A DNA stretch of 64,000 nt from NCBI GenBank assembly GCA_023853785.1, contig JAJIRX010000870.1, positions 55,590 through 119,589 on the forward strand, written 5' to 3'. This document shows, piece after piece, positions 39,584 through 51,787 of the stretch; within the stretch, counting starts at the first letter, position 1, and each line of letters begins with the position of its first letter. Position numbers and translations under genes: made by a program. This stretch comes from Psilocybe azurescens. Lineage: Eukaryota > Basidiomycota > Agaricomycetes > Agaricales > Agrocybaceae. A model generated the notes under the pieces. That model saw nothing but the letters and a program-made list of their open reading frames with translations. It was not told the origin of the DNA and did no database searches.

Positions 39584-41255
39584 ATGTCCTCCATCGAGCT
39601 CGTGAACAACCTTCAGAAACTTGTTCTGTCCACATTCTCTGGGGAAATTACCAACCCGTTTGAAGTCTACAAGGCAAAACATCGAATCTCCGATCTTTGT
39701 CTGGCGCTTTTGAGATCTGTCCAAGGCCCTGAAGAATATACGGCCATCTTAGCTGGTACGATGACATATGAGCTGTGGGTAATAGGCGCTGATTATTATC
39801 ACCCTCATTTCTTTGTAGAATCTTGTCAAGAATCTTCAGCGCTGAATGTCATTGCATCGCTGGGCGTGGCGGACCACATCGCTGAATCTCTTAATGGACA
39901 GCTGAGCCTGAAAGAGTTGAGTGAGAAAGTCAAAGCCGACGAGCAGTATCTCAGCGAGTATTCCCTTGACCTATGATGGTCAATCATTCTTATTCTCTTT
40001 TACATGATAGGTGTTATGCTAAGCTCGCTTGTCTACCATGGCTACTTCGTAGAAGTGGACGGCTTTGGATCCCAAGTCTACGCCAACAACGAGTTCAGCA
40101 ACGTGCTTCTCACCGAAAACACCAATGCCAAAGCGGGTAAGGGCATGAAAGACGCTGTCGGCCTGGCGTGAGTACACAGCTCGAAGGCTCTTCCTGTGGA
40201 CGCTGAAGTTCATGTTTCAACAGAGCAGACGACGGGGCCAAAGCTACCACACGCTTGTTGGACGCTACGACCGGCCAAGGAAAGGTAAACGCAAAGACCG
40301 CAGCGAACATTGCCTTCGATTTCGACGGCAGTCTTTTCCACTGGATGTCCTCTCCCGGGAATGAGTGGCGAGGAAATAGGACAGCAAAGGCTATGGTCCA
40401 ACTTCATGGAATGGCGAACGGAGACATAGGGGAAGGTATAACTTGTCTACGCTCCCGAAGATTCATCCTGAACCCAGTTTCCGACAGACTATCCATGGGA
40501 GAAGCTTTCAACGCCAATCATCGATATCGGAGGTGGAATTGGGTCCTTCGAGGGGTGCTACTGGCTACTCCGAAGAACAAGGACCTGTCATTCACGATTT
40601 TCGATATCGAGAAGACTATAGAACATGCGAAGAAAGTGAGTCTACCTTTACAGCCATACCTCACCATACGCCCTTCTGATTTCAATGACCAAACATCAGG
40701 TTTGGACCGGTAAACCACAATGGATGCAAGACCGCGTATCTTTCATCGCCGGTGACTTCATACGACCATCTCCTGTTGACAGCAAGATTCCTACTCCAGC
40801 TCAAGGAGCAGGCACCTACGTCATCCGCCACGTCCTGCACGACTGGGACGATGCACAGGTATGCTCTATTTCTCAATTTACAGGATAGGATATATTTTTC
40901 AAAATATGTTTCCAGGTCGTCACTATCCTCACGCACGTCCGGAACGCCATGCTCGGATCGCCTGCGTCCACACCACCACCAAAGCTCCTTCTTGTAGAGA
41001 TGATGTTGACCGAGTGTTCCTCCCGCTTCACGCGAACGACCTCGTTGCAGCTGCTGTCTTTGAGTGGAGGTGTAACGCGTACAGAAGGCAAGTCTGGAGC
41101 CCTTTGTCATGCAGTATATCGCTCATCTCGGCGATCGTTTTCGTTTACCAGTCCAATTCCGCAAGCTGATCGAACAAGCGGGGTTCATTGTCGAGCACGT
41201 TGCCGAGGTCAGGGGTGTAGATCTGATTGTCGAATTGAAGCCGGCGCCCCTGTAG
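39584..41255 (+). CDS. SAM-dependent O-methyltransferase (COMT-like), copy 2
   Basis: Eight exons at the same positions as copy 1: 39584-39755, 39819-39953, 40011-40167, 40224-40435, 40488-40635, 40700-40858, 40916-41087 and 41152-41255. Exon lengths match copy 1 except exon 5 (148 against 149 nt) and exon 7 (one extra codon in PASTPPPK). The missing base in exon 5 falls in the G4 run at 40552-40555, straight after the SAM motif PIIDIGGGIGSFEG, and shifts the frame unless restored. The block YVIRHVLHDWDDAQ is intact and the protein ends GVDLIVELKPAPL. Introns 2 and 7 start with GC (GCGAGT and GCAAGT). It is predicted to methylate a phenolic product of the adjacent synthetase. I treat it as a functional gene with a consensus error. 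Confidence 0.85.
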
Positions 41256-41605
41256 TTTGTAAGTAGTCCTACATAAGTACATCGTCCCATTGTCAGAGAG
41301 GTGAAATTTCACACCCGAAATGGCCATTTACATGCCGATGTCATTAACCGCCAAAGTCTCCCAAGGTCTGACATTGGGGATAAACAATCCCTGTGATGGC
41401 CGCGGCTTGATAATGTCACGTGTGACAGCCCTGCACATCACAAATGTTGAGACACTGTAATTCCATGAGTTCTTTATGGTTTCCCTCCATTTTTTTTTGT
41501 ACAAGGGATATAGTATGCTATCTAGCAATAAATTAAAAGGCTGAATTTATATTTTTATAGCCAATAAAATGCCAAAAATCCAAAATTATGGTACAAATTG
41601 CAGTT

Positions 41606-44587
41606 TTAGTCCTCATCTATCCATTCATCATTATCATCCACATCCTGTAACTCCTGTTCATCATCACCAATCTCATCATCATCACTACTATCCTCTTCAA
41701 TCTCCCATTCACCATTCAAAAATAAATCAACAGCATCTGAGAGTGCCTTCCTCTTCTCATCAGCCAATGTGGGTAATGCACCAGTAGCAAGATTTGGTGC
41801 TCCAGCAAGCTTAAAAAGCTTCAGCTGGTCAGCCAGACAATTTCCTTTGAGCTTCATGACCTCCTCTTTGTCAAGTACTAACTCCAAATTTGCCAGCCGC
41901 TCTGCATTATCATTCTTTGTCTTCTCAAGTTTCTCCTTCCTTGTTGTTTTTTTTACTTGGCGTATATTGCGGAACTCAACAATGTCTTTGGCGCCGCTGC
42001 TTCTCCTCTCCTTGAGACTCACGAGCAAGCATGCGTAGGTATTGATAGTCCTCTGGTTCTGTGAATTTTGCTGCCATAAATGCTTGTGTATTATTTTTGT
42101 AAAACATGGCTAGTGCATTATGATTGAGCAGTGTTAGCTGTGGCTGTCGACTCATGAGCTGCCGGAAAGACCCAAGAGCACCTTCATTCTCATCATTTGT
42201 GGCTGGCAGCCATGCCAATTCTCTCTCCTCTGCAGTTGCTTCATCAATTAACCCTCCCTCAGCAAATTCAGATGTGAATCGCTCCCAAGTGTTTGCTGCA
42301 CCAGTGAAAAAAGCCACAAGCAAATCCTTAAAGTAAGGCAGTTTTTGGGCAATTTCAAGCACCTTGTTAACAACAGCAGAATTCTCCCATTCATCATCAT
42401 TCAGAGATGCAGTCAAGTGCAAGGAGGAAGCTCCAATGAGAATATCAGGGTTATCAATGATTTTTTGCATGTGGTCATATACATGGTGATGAAGAGGACC
42501 AAGGTCAAGCATGTTCTGATCTTTGTCTCTGGATGTACGAATGGATTTCATGTAGGGGTATGAGACAGATTCAGCATATATAGCAAGGACAGCAAACTCA
42601 GCAAGAGTAGCATCACAAAAGATTTTGCTCCATATGGTTAAACTGAGAGTTCTGCTTGTTTATGCGTGAAATGTATCAAAAACTCAATGAAGACATCTCT
42701 GTATAAAAGCAAGGCTGCAGCTGCATCACAATATGATTGGAAGCGATTGTTGGATGTGTCAGGGAATGTAAATGGAGTTCCAACATGCTCCCACCACCAA
42801 TAGCGAAAGACATCATGGTGTCCCTTCTTGTCATCCTTGTGATTGAAAATAGCACCAGCAATTTGAGCTGCCTTAATTGCACCACGGGCAGACTTCTCAA
42901 ATGCACGTTGCTGGGCTAGTGTAGGTACATCACCTTCCCCAAGAGCTGTGGTCCGCTCTTGGATAACTGGATCATTATCCCGATTAGCAAGAAGAACAGG
43001 TCCTGGCAATTTGAGCACATCCCATAGTGCTGACATGGCTGCATATCCACCACGGACTGTGTTAAGATCCTTGTGGCATCCGCAACCTGCCCAGATAAAG
43101 AGACGAAGAAACCGCTGCTCATTCTCTTCAAGGTCCTCAAATGCTTCCTTTCCAAGTTTTGCCACTATTCCCTCTACCATCTTTGCCCGCTTATCGGCTT
43201 TCACATTGTCAGATAATGTATTCCACTTGGATTGTCCACCCATTGTCTTAATCATTTTCTTCTCTGCCTCATTGAAGAGCTTGTTTATTTCCTCCATTGA
43301 CAATCCTAACATTGCTTCCTCACCAAGATGCTGATCCACAGCCCAAGCTTTAAGCTCTTCAAGTAGCCGTGCATCCTTCTTTTCTTTTGCACAATGATCT
43401 GTGTTCATCCCAACAAGCTTGATCAGAAGCTCAATAAACTTGACAAGCCTTCCTACACGCTTGCCAAATGGACTGCCATTATAGAGATCAATGATTTTTT
43501 TAAGAGTATTTTCCCAATCAATCATGGCCTCTTCACTTGATCCATCCCGTGATGATTGAATTCCAAGAAAACGTGTAGCTTGTTGTTTTGCTGTGCCAGC
43601 AGATGACAGTGATGCATAATCTTCAACAGGGAGGTGAACATGTCGGGAGTTATAATTGATACTGCGGTGTCCAGTTCCATCAGCACTGAAGGTCATGCTT
43701 TTGCATTTGCCATTTCATAACCAAGCTGAATTTGAGCTGCAAAATATCCTTCATGAATAACACGTGCAATGCTTGGGGGCTGATGGTACCAACAAGTGTA
43801 ATTCCAGCTGAATGAAGCACAGAAAAGATCACCTCATTGACATAGTTCCTTGAACATCCAGCTTTGACAAGTAGGCGCACTACATTTCGGGTTTCTTCAG
43901 TGAAGACACCTTTTTCATCAGATGATGAGTGGATGTCTCCTGCTTCACCTTTGCTTTTGCAGCTGCAACTGCATGATCTTTGACACCTGATGCATGAGCA
44001 ACAGATTTATGCAAACGTGAAGCCTCTCTTTGCAGTGCAGCAAGATTCAAATTGGCTATCTCTACTTTTGATTGAGCTTTGTCAAGCTGGGATGTCCAGC
44101 AAGCCATTGAATGTGAAAGTTCCATCTGAAGGCCATTATTGGCTTTTGTAAGTAGTGAAAGAGCTTGTTCAGAATCCTTGGATTTCTTTGAAAGGCGAGC
44201 AGACAGTTCTTTCTCAGCATACACAAGGATCTCCTTCTGCTGTTCAAGCCAGTCAATCTTGGCAGAACCATGGTTTGCTTTTTGGCGCTCCATGCGGAGA
44301 CTATGATATGTAGCCTCTTGCTTAGATCGCCAGTGAGAAACTTCACCCATAAGCTGGGCACACTTTTCCCAGGAAATCTCCAGATCAGAATGCAGGCTCT
44401 CACACTCTAAACTCTTCTGAGCAAGCTGCTGTTCTAACTCATTATTGCTGGCAAGTGCCTTCCTCAGTTGATCCCAGAGATCCTCAGCTGCAGTCTCAGA
44501 ACCAAGAGCAGCACGCTTCTGAGTCATAGATCCAAGAGCTTTCATCCGAGCTTGCTCTAGTTGCTGGTGAGATTTTTTAGGAGGCAT
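41606..44587 (-). mobile_element. Unclassified Agaricomycete transposon: coiled-coil protein plus putative DDE-type transposase
   Basis: The first frame (44587-43880, 235 aa) starts MPPKKSHQQLEQARMKALGS and is a long predicted coiled coil. It runs by frame change or intron into VFTEETRNVVRLLVKAGCS. The main part shows MTFSADGTGHRSINYNSRHV, KFIELLIKLVGMNTDHCAKE, FIWAGCGCHKDLNTVRGGYA, GAIFNHKDDKKGHHDVFRYW, NMLDLGPLHHHVYDHMQK, FEGGLIDEAT-like text and PATNDENEGALGSFRQLMS. It ends in an acidic tail, DSSDDDEIGDDEQELQDVDD. I recall proteins of this type as multi-copy in mushroom genomes. The acidic positions in SADGT, MNTDHC and DENEGALG could be a D-D-E set; this is inference. Several single-base shifts break it, including an A run at 43699-43702. 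It inserted between O-methyltransferase 2 and the hemerythrin gene. Confidence 0.65.
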
Positions 44588-44951
44588 AGCTGGGGTTTTC
44601 TGACATGAGAAATTGAGAATGAGTTAACAGATATTATCATACTCAGCCAAAAATATTGTTCATACCACTTATTCTGGGGCAAAATGTTGTCAAATGTGGA
44701 TATGTGATGATGTGATTGAATGTCTATGCTTAAATGAGCTAAAAGTACAAATTAGAGCTTGCTAAAGGCTTACAACAGTGAATTTAATGCTTTTCTATGC
44801 AGAAAATATGAGAAAAAGGGTTGAAGTAGTGCAATTATATGGCCTAGAGCGATATGTAGTGGTGGAAAGTATGCAAAAGTACTCTAAATGCGAGCCAGGA
44901 GTGCACCATTCTTGATGCAGAGCCTTTGCAGCATGTTCTGCCGCCATTTAG

Positions 44952-45276
44952 TAAGGTAGAGGACATGCGCTACTGTCAACATCATGTGTATGTGACCTCC
45001 TGTGTGACTCACTGCTGTTTCCACACCCGACCATGCTGTTGACTTACTCTTGTGCTTCAAAGTCACTTCATATTTCCAGCGGGGCAACTTTTTGACATAG
45101 TTTCTTCAAAAATTGTTTCCAACAAGTCATTCTTATTTTAATGAAGCAACTTTTGGTGCAGCCAAAATTTTATTTAACCAAGATTTGAGTATGCCCCAAG
45201 GGATTTACATGTTTTCCAGTGATTTTGTCACGCAAAGATCATGTGATGTAGACACAAGCGCATGTCCTCTACCTTA
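44952..45276. repeat. Inverted repeat pair bounding about 325 bp
   Basis: The 19-base sequence at 44952-44970 (taaggtagaggacatgcgc) occurs as its exact reverse complement at 45258-45276. The similarity continues inward with mismatches (gtcaacatcatgtg against the complement of catgatgtagacac). The core aaggtagagg recurs at about 45784-45793. It could be the ends of a small nonautonomous element or subterminal repeats of the neighbouring transposon. Confidence 0.7.
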
Positions 45277-45283
45277 ACATGTG

Positions 45284-45787
45284 GAATGCCATCAGTGGCT
45301 GTGCCATGCCAAATTGGTGTCCCAAACATTATTTCGAACATAACTCAGCAACCAGAGCACCTATGCATATAATCTATATGAGGTTTTTGCTCATAATTTT
45401 TATCTGAATCTACCTACAGCACTAATTTTTTAATTGTCGACCATATGCCCAAGATATATGCGAAATAGAATGCCCTCAGTGGCTGTGCCACACCAAATTG
45501 GTATGCCAATATGATTTTGAATAGAACTCAGCAACCAAGGCACCTATGCATATAGTTTGTAGGAGTATTTTGCTCATAATTTTGATATAAATCAAACTCC
45601 AGAACCAGAATTTTAAATTTTGGACCATATGTCCAAGATATATATGAAAAATGGGACATAAACATACATGGGGGTTGAAAATAAAAATTCCGGTTCTGGA
45701 GTTCGATTCAGATTGAAATTCTAAGCAAAATACTCCTATAAATCATATGCATAGGCACATTGGTTGCCAAGTTCTATTCAAAATAAG
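45284..45787. repeat. Two direct copies and one inverted copy of a 120-184 bp repeat
   Basis: The unit at 45284-45467 is repeated directly at 45468-45650. Both hold tcagtggctgtgcca, acctatgcatata, ttgctcataattttga/t and accatatg.ccaagatata. A third, inverted and shorter copy lies at 45672-45787; its complement reads attttgaatagaactt, cctatgcatatga, ataggagtattttgct and actccagaaccgga. This direct-plus-inverted layout just outside the transposase gene fits subterminal binding sites of a DNA transposon. Confidence 0.75.
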
Positions 45788-45799
45788 GTAGAGGCACAG

Positions 45800-47229
45800 A
45801 TTTGGCAGGGGAAACACACTCCTTTCGCTTTTTGACAACAATATTTAATATTTGAAAATTATACTCTTCTATTAACATCTAAAACACTTTTATGAACATA
45901 ATGGCAACAGCAGATTCTTTATTATCATGTTGTGGAAAGCCCAAACACAATGTCTCATAGAAATTGTGGCATCACAGTAGTCACATGCATGTCACATGCT
46001 CTCACCCTTAGTGGGGATTGGTCATCCCCACTGACATTAAACGTCATATATAAGCATATATCCCTACCCGAATGGCCCACACGGCCAGACGCGATCCTTA
46101 AGCGTCTTGTACTCAGACAGGGCCGAGTTGCAATGTCCTGAGTAATCGTAGTCGTGAAAGACAGAATGGTGTAGCGAAGCAAATTCAAGCAATGGCAGGC
46201 GGCAGACAGTATTATCGGGTTCAAAGCAAGCGTCACACCTTGATTCTAAGTAGAGGCAAGAAAGCAAAGTTTAGATGGGCTCGTACGTTTCAGGTTGGGC
46301 CTTTAGGTTAGACTCGGGAGTCGGTGTTACATGGCATCTCGGGAGGAAAATCGATATAAGCTAAAGACCAAAAACGAACACAGGGTCGTTCTTGAATCTT
46401 TAACTTGTAGGAAAGCATCCACGTTGGCCGTACGGACGCCGGTTGTCCTAGATAATCGCGAAGGGGTTGATAAATGGGTAATAGTTAAAGCCAAGCGTGC
46501 AGTTACTCAAGTGAGTATCCGGTAGCAGAGTCCTGGTTGAAATTCTCCACTCCCAAACGTCACTCTCTGCAGTATTATCCATTACTAAGTGGTAAGGACT
46601 GCAATGTGATGAACATTGAATAGGACGCTTGCGTAAACCGAATAGATTCAGATAACTAGGCCTATAAAGATTCTCAAGCGGGTCGATACATTACTGAGTC
46701 TGGCGGGAAGACAGCTCCTTGGGCATAGAGTTTGGTGTAACTTTCAGTCGAAGTCGGAAATGGACGAACTGTGAGACAAGCGAAGTTTATAGTCCCCGAA
46801 CAATGATTCAATTGACCTAAGTATCTACTAAGTTCTTCCACGTTCAACAGAAAGAGCCAAGTGAGCGTTCAGGTCGGCTATTGTCGTATGTCTCAAACTG
46901 AAGTCACTTGAAATTTGAAGATGATGTTGAACGGAAACAGTAGAGTATCAATCTAAAAATAGAAAACGGCGCATTAGTACTCATATGGGTGAAGCTTTAC
47001 TATCCCATCATTCCTCGCGCTCTAACCATACTTGCCATGAATAACATATTTTAACCAGTGGATATACCACTCCCTGACTAATACCAATTACTCACAAAGT
47101 CGCCGTAAGGAATGTCGCGCCCATTACGTATCGATTTTCACCCCAGCCAGCCCTAGCCAGCCCCGGCGCAATCACTCTAAGTATATGCTATTGAATGTGC
47201 CTTTTCTGTGTGTCATATGCAGAATTGGT
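45800..47229. other. Intergenic, no gene seen
   Basis: This region lies between the transposon's repeat-rich end and the 3' end of the hemerythrin-like gene. In the duplicated-module model a flavin monooxygenase would be expected around here or further right, but I find no trace of its motifs. Confidence 0.4.
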
Positions 47230-48229
47230 TTATGCGCCTGGTTGCTTGCGCACGTTTCCGGAGAAATCTAACGGGCCAAATTGCCACGCAGCGCTGTGTT
47301 TCCTTGAGAACCACCACCGAGCTGCCCATTTCGCTGGCGCTGGAATGGGAGGGAACCTAGACCCTTGCTATCAGAATCGGACGCTTTATCTAAGAAGATA
47401 TTATACACACCAAGGTGTAGCGGGATTCGCACACACGATAGTCATTGGCAGAGTTGTGTGGAAGTCGATGCCGGCGAACACAATTTTCTGGAATTCTTTG
47501 TCGATCGTCTTCAGCTCTGCCTCGGTGAATACTGCACTAATCTTGCTGCTCTCAAGTGTGGGGAGTTCCTAAAATAAAACGCAACTATCAGAATGAGATC
47601 CAGAGCAGAGAGAATTAAACACTGACATGAACCAAATGGTCATACATGAGGTCTCCGAATGAATTGATCTTAGCTAAGAAGACCTGCGCGTCATACTTCT
47701 CCTTGCCAGCCTGAACATCTCGCAGCCACTGCGCTGTTGCTTCGAGCTGAGGAACAAACGACGCGTGTTCCTCCACGTTAGAAGATAGAGAGCCTGCGCC
47801 GAGCTTCTTCTCCATTGTCGGAAAATAGAACGTTTCTTCCACAGTATGATGGTGATGGATACCATCAAACTATAGGATCGACAGTGAATTAAGTGGATAG
47901 GGACAGTGACTGAACTCATGTCCACGCACCACTGTCAAACAGAACACCGTGAACGGTTGCACTTTCTCCTCCGTGATGTAAGGAGCATGGGCAACAGCGG
48001 CATTGATTCCTTGAATGAAGACGTTGTGGGCAGCTGCCATGTTTCTGGACATCGTAGTGTCAATTCCCAGCGTATAATCATAGTTGTGAACTGAACGCAC
48101 ATGGCCTGGTAGTCGAACATATTGGAGTATTTGCCAGGAGGCATATCTAGCAAGCGAGTAAACCTTCAGCGGGTTAAGCGTTTCAAATAGAACGGACGAC
48201 ATACCTTGCAGAGGGTAGGGGGCAGGCAT
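47230..48229 (-). CDS. Hemerythrin-like (HHE cation-binding) domain protein
   Basis: The start is ATG 48229 (MPAPYPLQ) and the stop is 47230-47232. The chain of short exons reads DMPPGKYSNMFDYQA, NMAAAHNVFIQGINAAVAHA, EEKVQPFTVFCLTV, FDGIHHHHTVEETFYFPTME, NVEEHASFVPQLEATAQWL, NSFGDLMYDHLVH and ELPTLESSKISAVFTEAELK. It ends FPPIPAPAKWAARWWFSRKH and GPLDFSGNVRKQPGA. The spaced His and Glu residues (AAAHN, IHHHHTVEETFYFP, NVEEH, MYDHL) are the HHE four-helix iron-binding set. Fungal proteins of this type are soluble and little characterised. It has no copy in module 1. A role in iron or oxygen handling for the oxygenases is possible but unproven. Confidence 0.8.
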
Positions 48230-50410
48230 GGTGGAAGTTGGCAGAATGCGTTGCCTAACGTCTATAGATCGAGCTGGCTATATATACAGGTGGTGACCAA
48301 GCAGACGCTCAAGAAAGTTCTAAAGAACATCCAGGTGGGCGAACTGTACCAATGAATTATTAAGAAGCCTGTTTACGGTATGATATTTTTGGCTCATGAT
48401 CGTGAGATCTGAAACTTCAGACCCCTAAGTATTTGTAAAAGAAGCTTTGTAGTTGGTAAGTATGCATCAGTCCAGATTTACACTAGACTGTGCCGGTGAC
48501 CAAACGCTCCCACTATCGCCGTCGGTCCGTCCAATGCCAACTTTGCTAAATGTAAAAAAGGAAATGTTAGCAACTTTGAGCAGACCTCGTCGAGTCAAAA
48601 AAAAATTGGTGGGTGTTCATGAGACGAAAATTGGATTGACTTGTTTGGGATCACTGATTGAATGTTGCCTGTTGAGCCCAGATGCTTTAGAATCATATGG
48701 ATTATACAGAGGTCTGTGAAGTTGGAGAAACGATTGGGGTTATGAATATAGATGCATCAATATCAACCTCGTCGACTGCAGCCGTTGTGCCAGTGGTCCG
48801 TCCTGTCTGTTTTTTAAAAGTCGCATTTGGATCCGTTCCAAATCCAATCACAGATTTTTTTTGCGATCTTGAAATGCATAACCCCGGCACCGGATGTGGC
48901 CTATGATCGTAACGAACGGAAAGGACTGTGCCGTTTGTCAATGCTTATGGAGACTCTCCTAGGCTCTCTCTCGGAGGCAATCGTTGCAGTTTTGAAACCG
49001 ACATCCATCAACGACTATCGGAGTCCTGCCTTGGCTAATGCTAGATTCTGATAAGTGGTGAGCAACATGTGGTTTTAGGCGCTCTATACCTCGAACAAGG
49101 ATAGATAATCAGTGATATGTCAAAACGATTTGTCCATAAATGAGTACACAAAGATACAAGCAGTTTTTTGACTCTTGATTGAGCATAGAAGCTCGAGACG
49201 ATTTGATGCTCTTTGAGTCTTCTACGTACTGTTGAGGCAGTAGTGCATTGCCAACCGTGAGCTCGGATCAACTCTTTTGGAAATGGTCCGCGTGTTCGTT
49301 GCATGTTCAGGTGCGTTGAGAAAACTTGAGAGAGGCGTTGACTTGGGTTCTGAACAACGACTAGCCTCAAATGAGCACTAGGAGAGAGGTACGTCAATCC
49401 TCTGCTGTTCTTCAAAATCCTTGACTAATGATGCACTACAAATTCAAGGGAAATCGCTGCCAGACTTTGACAGACTTTGACGCCTTGACGTTGGGGCACG
49501 TGCCATGGGCTTTGCCTTATTCAGTGCACGGATGTCCCATCCGACTTGGTGCCGACATCCCAAGCTGAACCCAAGAGGCTACTGAACAAATGGAAGAAAA
49601 GGTTAAAACACGATGCTTCAATGGCGTCTCCGCCACCTTGGATCGATCATCGGTCGGGAGTGGTTGTCCCAATGGACGTAGACTACACAGATATGATATG
49701 CTATAGCGGATGCAAGCTAGGAGACCTTTCAAACAATCAAGTCGGGTTGATCCAACTTGATCAACAAGCCGCCCATTACGGTACAAAGTGGCAGCAAACC
49801 GCATGGCGTCGGAGGGCGTGGGCGTATTATACTTCTATTTGTTCGGTAGGTCCAGAACTCGTGCCTAGTCGTGCTTCTGAGTTTCAGGGGGGGAAATGTG
49901 ACCGTCTAACAGCCTGGGGCTTACTCCACGCCGTACGGGAGCTATAATACAATGGTCCGCCTTGGTCATCGCGCGTCGTCGCCTATCGTCGCACACTTGC
50001 GTCCATATCTAATCACGGTGAATATAGTGACCCGCAGAAGGTAATTGATGAACTCGTTGTCGAAAGGTTTATTTACTGAATATGGGCTGGGAATAGAGCG
50101 TCGGAAAAAGTTTTGAGTGAGAATTTCTATAAAATATGGTAGAATTCTCGCAATGTATGTGGCGCCAGCCTCAATATATCGGTCGTAGGGCCGGAATTAC
50201 GGGGCTGAGATTTAGTTGCGCAGACACCGGGCTATAAAATTCTATGTAACACGTTCCGAGAATAGAACTTGATAGAGATTACAACGGCGCGATCACATAT
50301 ATCGGCCGCATCATTTTTGGAATGACATACCAACTGGCTTCCGCTTTAAATAGGTAAGCCCTGTAATCTCGTATTTCCTTCGCCATCCCCTACCTAGCTT
50401 TTTGGTCGCT
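48230..50410. other. Intergenic, no gene seen
   Basis: This 2.2 kb lies between two divergently read genes. The longest frames (near 49546-49947 plus and 49041-49415 minus) lack family signals or splice logic. A short tandem cagactttga duplicate lies near 49460-49480. Confidence 0.35.
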
Positions 50411-51787
50411 ATGTCTTCTCCAGGTTCTCCTCCCGCGGCGCCTACGCCCGGCTTTGCAACTATCCCTCTTCCTCCTGGAATGACGCTGGAACAGTTCATG
50501 GCTCTTCAAACTGTAGTTGGTGTGTATGAGTTTTTAGCAGCATCGAGCTATACTTGACTTTTTATCAGTCAATCTGGCTATTGCGATGGCGGTCGCAGTT
50601 GGGATCGTGATTTGGGATTTGTAAGAACTTCTTATACCTATTCCAGGTTCTATAAACTCATTCTGCGATCAAGCATCTCCATGCTCCCTGCAGAGCGAGA
50701 GCTCTACCGCGAGAAAGACAGAAAGCAATGGTCGGCACCTGCAACCTGGGCGTATGTCATTTTTTTTATGATTTGATTATCAATCTCACGCTCTAATCGG
50801 GATAGGTTCATGGTGCTGCGCTACGCCGGAATCCTTGCGCTGTTTCCCGGTCTATTCTTCACGTCCGTACAGAATCAGCACTGCCAAGCAACTGCATCCA
50901 TAAGTCAGGTTGGCGTTATTCTTGTTACCGGATCTGCGGGGATAATCTTCGCCTACCGAGTCTTTGCTATCTGGCGCTTCAACAAGTTAGTTGTTGGAGG
51001 CGTCACATTCTTGTGGTTGTTCATGGTGTCTTCTTGGGTACGTCGACAGGGCTCCTCGATGATACATACCCTCATACCATAATCCTAAAGATCGCAGCAG
51101 GGTCGCAGCTCCGTGCGTCCCAGGGCCCTCCTACCAATTTCGGGTCAAATTGCATCCTCCACCCTGTCCCGACCTGGCAGCCCCTTCCATTCGCGTCGTC
51201 TGTGCTATACGACGTCGTTGTCCTAATCCTCACCCTCGCCAAGCTGCGAGGAGACAGGATCAAAGCTTTCTCCATCGGTAGCCAGATTTTGGAAGATAAC
51301 ATTCTCTACTTTGTCATCGTCACTGCCACAAATATCGCTGCGTTAGTCATCAACTGTCTAGGTGCAGAACACGACGATATCAAGCCCGTCGCGCTGCCCT
51401 TCCCCACTCTCATGACCGCCGCTATGGGTGCTCGGTGCGTTTTTTTTTAGCCTTCAATATTTTGTTGCAGTTTTATTGACCCAATCTATCTTTAGTGTCT
51501 ATCTGAATCTGAGAATGTACAACAAGAAGGTGAACGGAGAGCTATCAGGGTCAATTCCAACGCACAGCAGTGGTACTACGAGATCTGCAGTAGAAGACAC
51601 TATTCGCCTCAAAAACAACAACGGTGTCGACGAGAGCATTCGCATCCGAAAGCCTGGCGCCACCGACTCAATACCGCTCGGTTCGATAAAGAACTCCGTA
51701 GCCGTGCATCAGTCTTCTTATAGCGATATTGACCGGTGGCAAGACACCACCAAGGTCAACTATCAAAATATCAACGACAGTCTTTGA
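50411..51787 (+). CDS. Seven-helix integral membrane protein (DUF6533-like), copy 2
   Basis: The start is ATG 50411 (MSSPGSPPAAPTPGFATIPL) and the stop is 51785-51787. It is colinear with copy 1 at 32103-33398: PLPPGMTLEQFMALQTVV, NLAIAMAVAVGIVIWDL, ERELYREKDRKQW, FMVLRYAGILALFPGLFFTS, GSAGIIFAYRVFAIWRFNK, GSQLRASQGPPTNFGSNCIL, NILYFVIVTATNIAALVINC and PFPTLMTAAMGA. The cytosolic tail differs and is longer (VNGELSGSIPTHSSGTTRSA onward), rich in Ser, Asn and charged residues. Sequence is conserved in the helices and the QGPPT loop but not the tail, as expected of paralogues under selection for the membrane core. It marks the right end of module 2. Confidence 0.75.

Noticed and set aside
41606..44587. 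Assignment of the transposon to the KDZ or Plavaka group
   Set aside because: The expected CxC domains and the YDIACQ-type block are not seen; the motifs present do not match what I know of those groups.
49546..49947. Plus-strand 133-residue frame
   Set aside because: No family signal, no start context or splice logic, and a competing open frame on the other strand.
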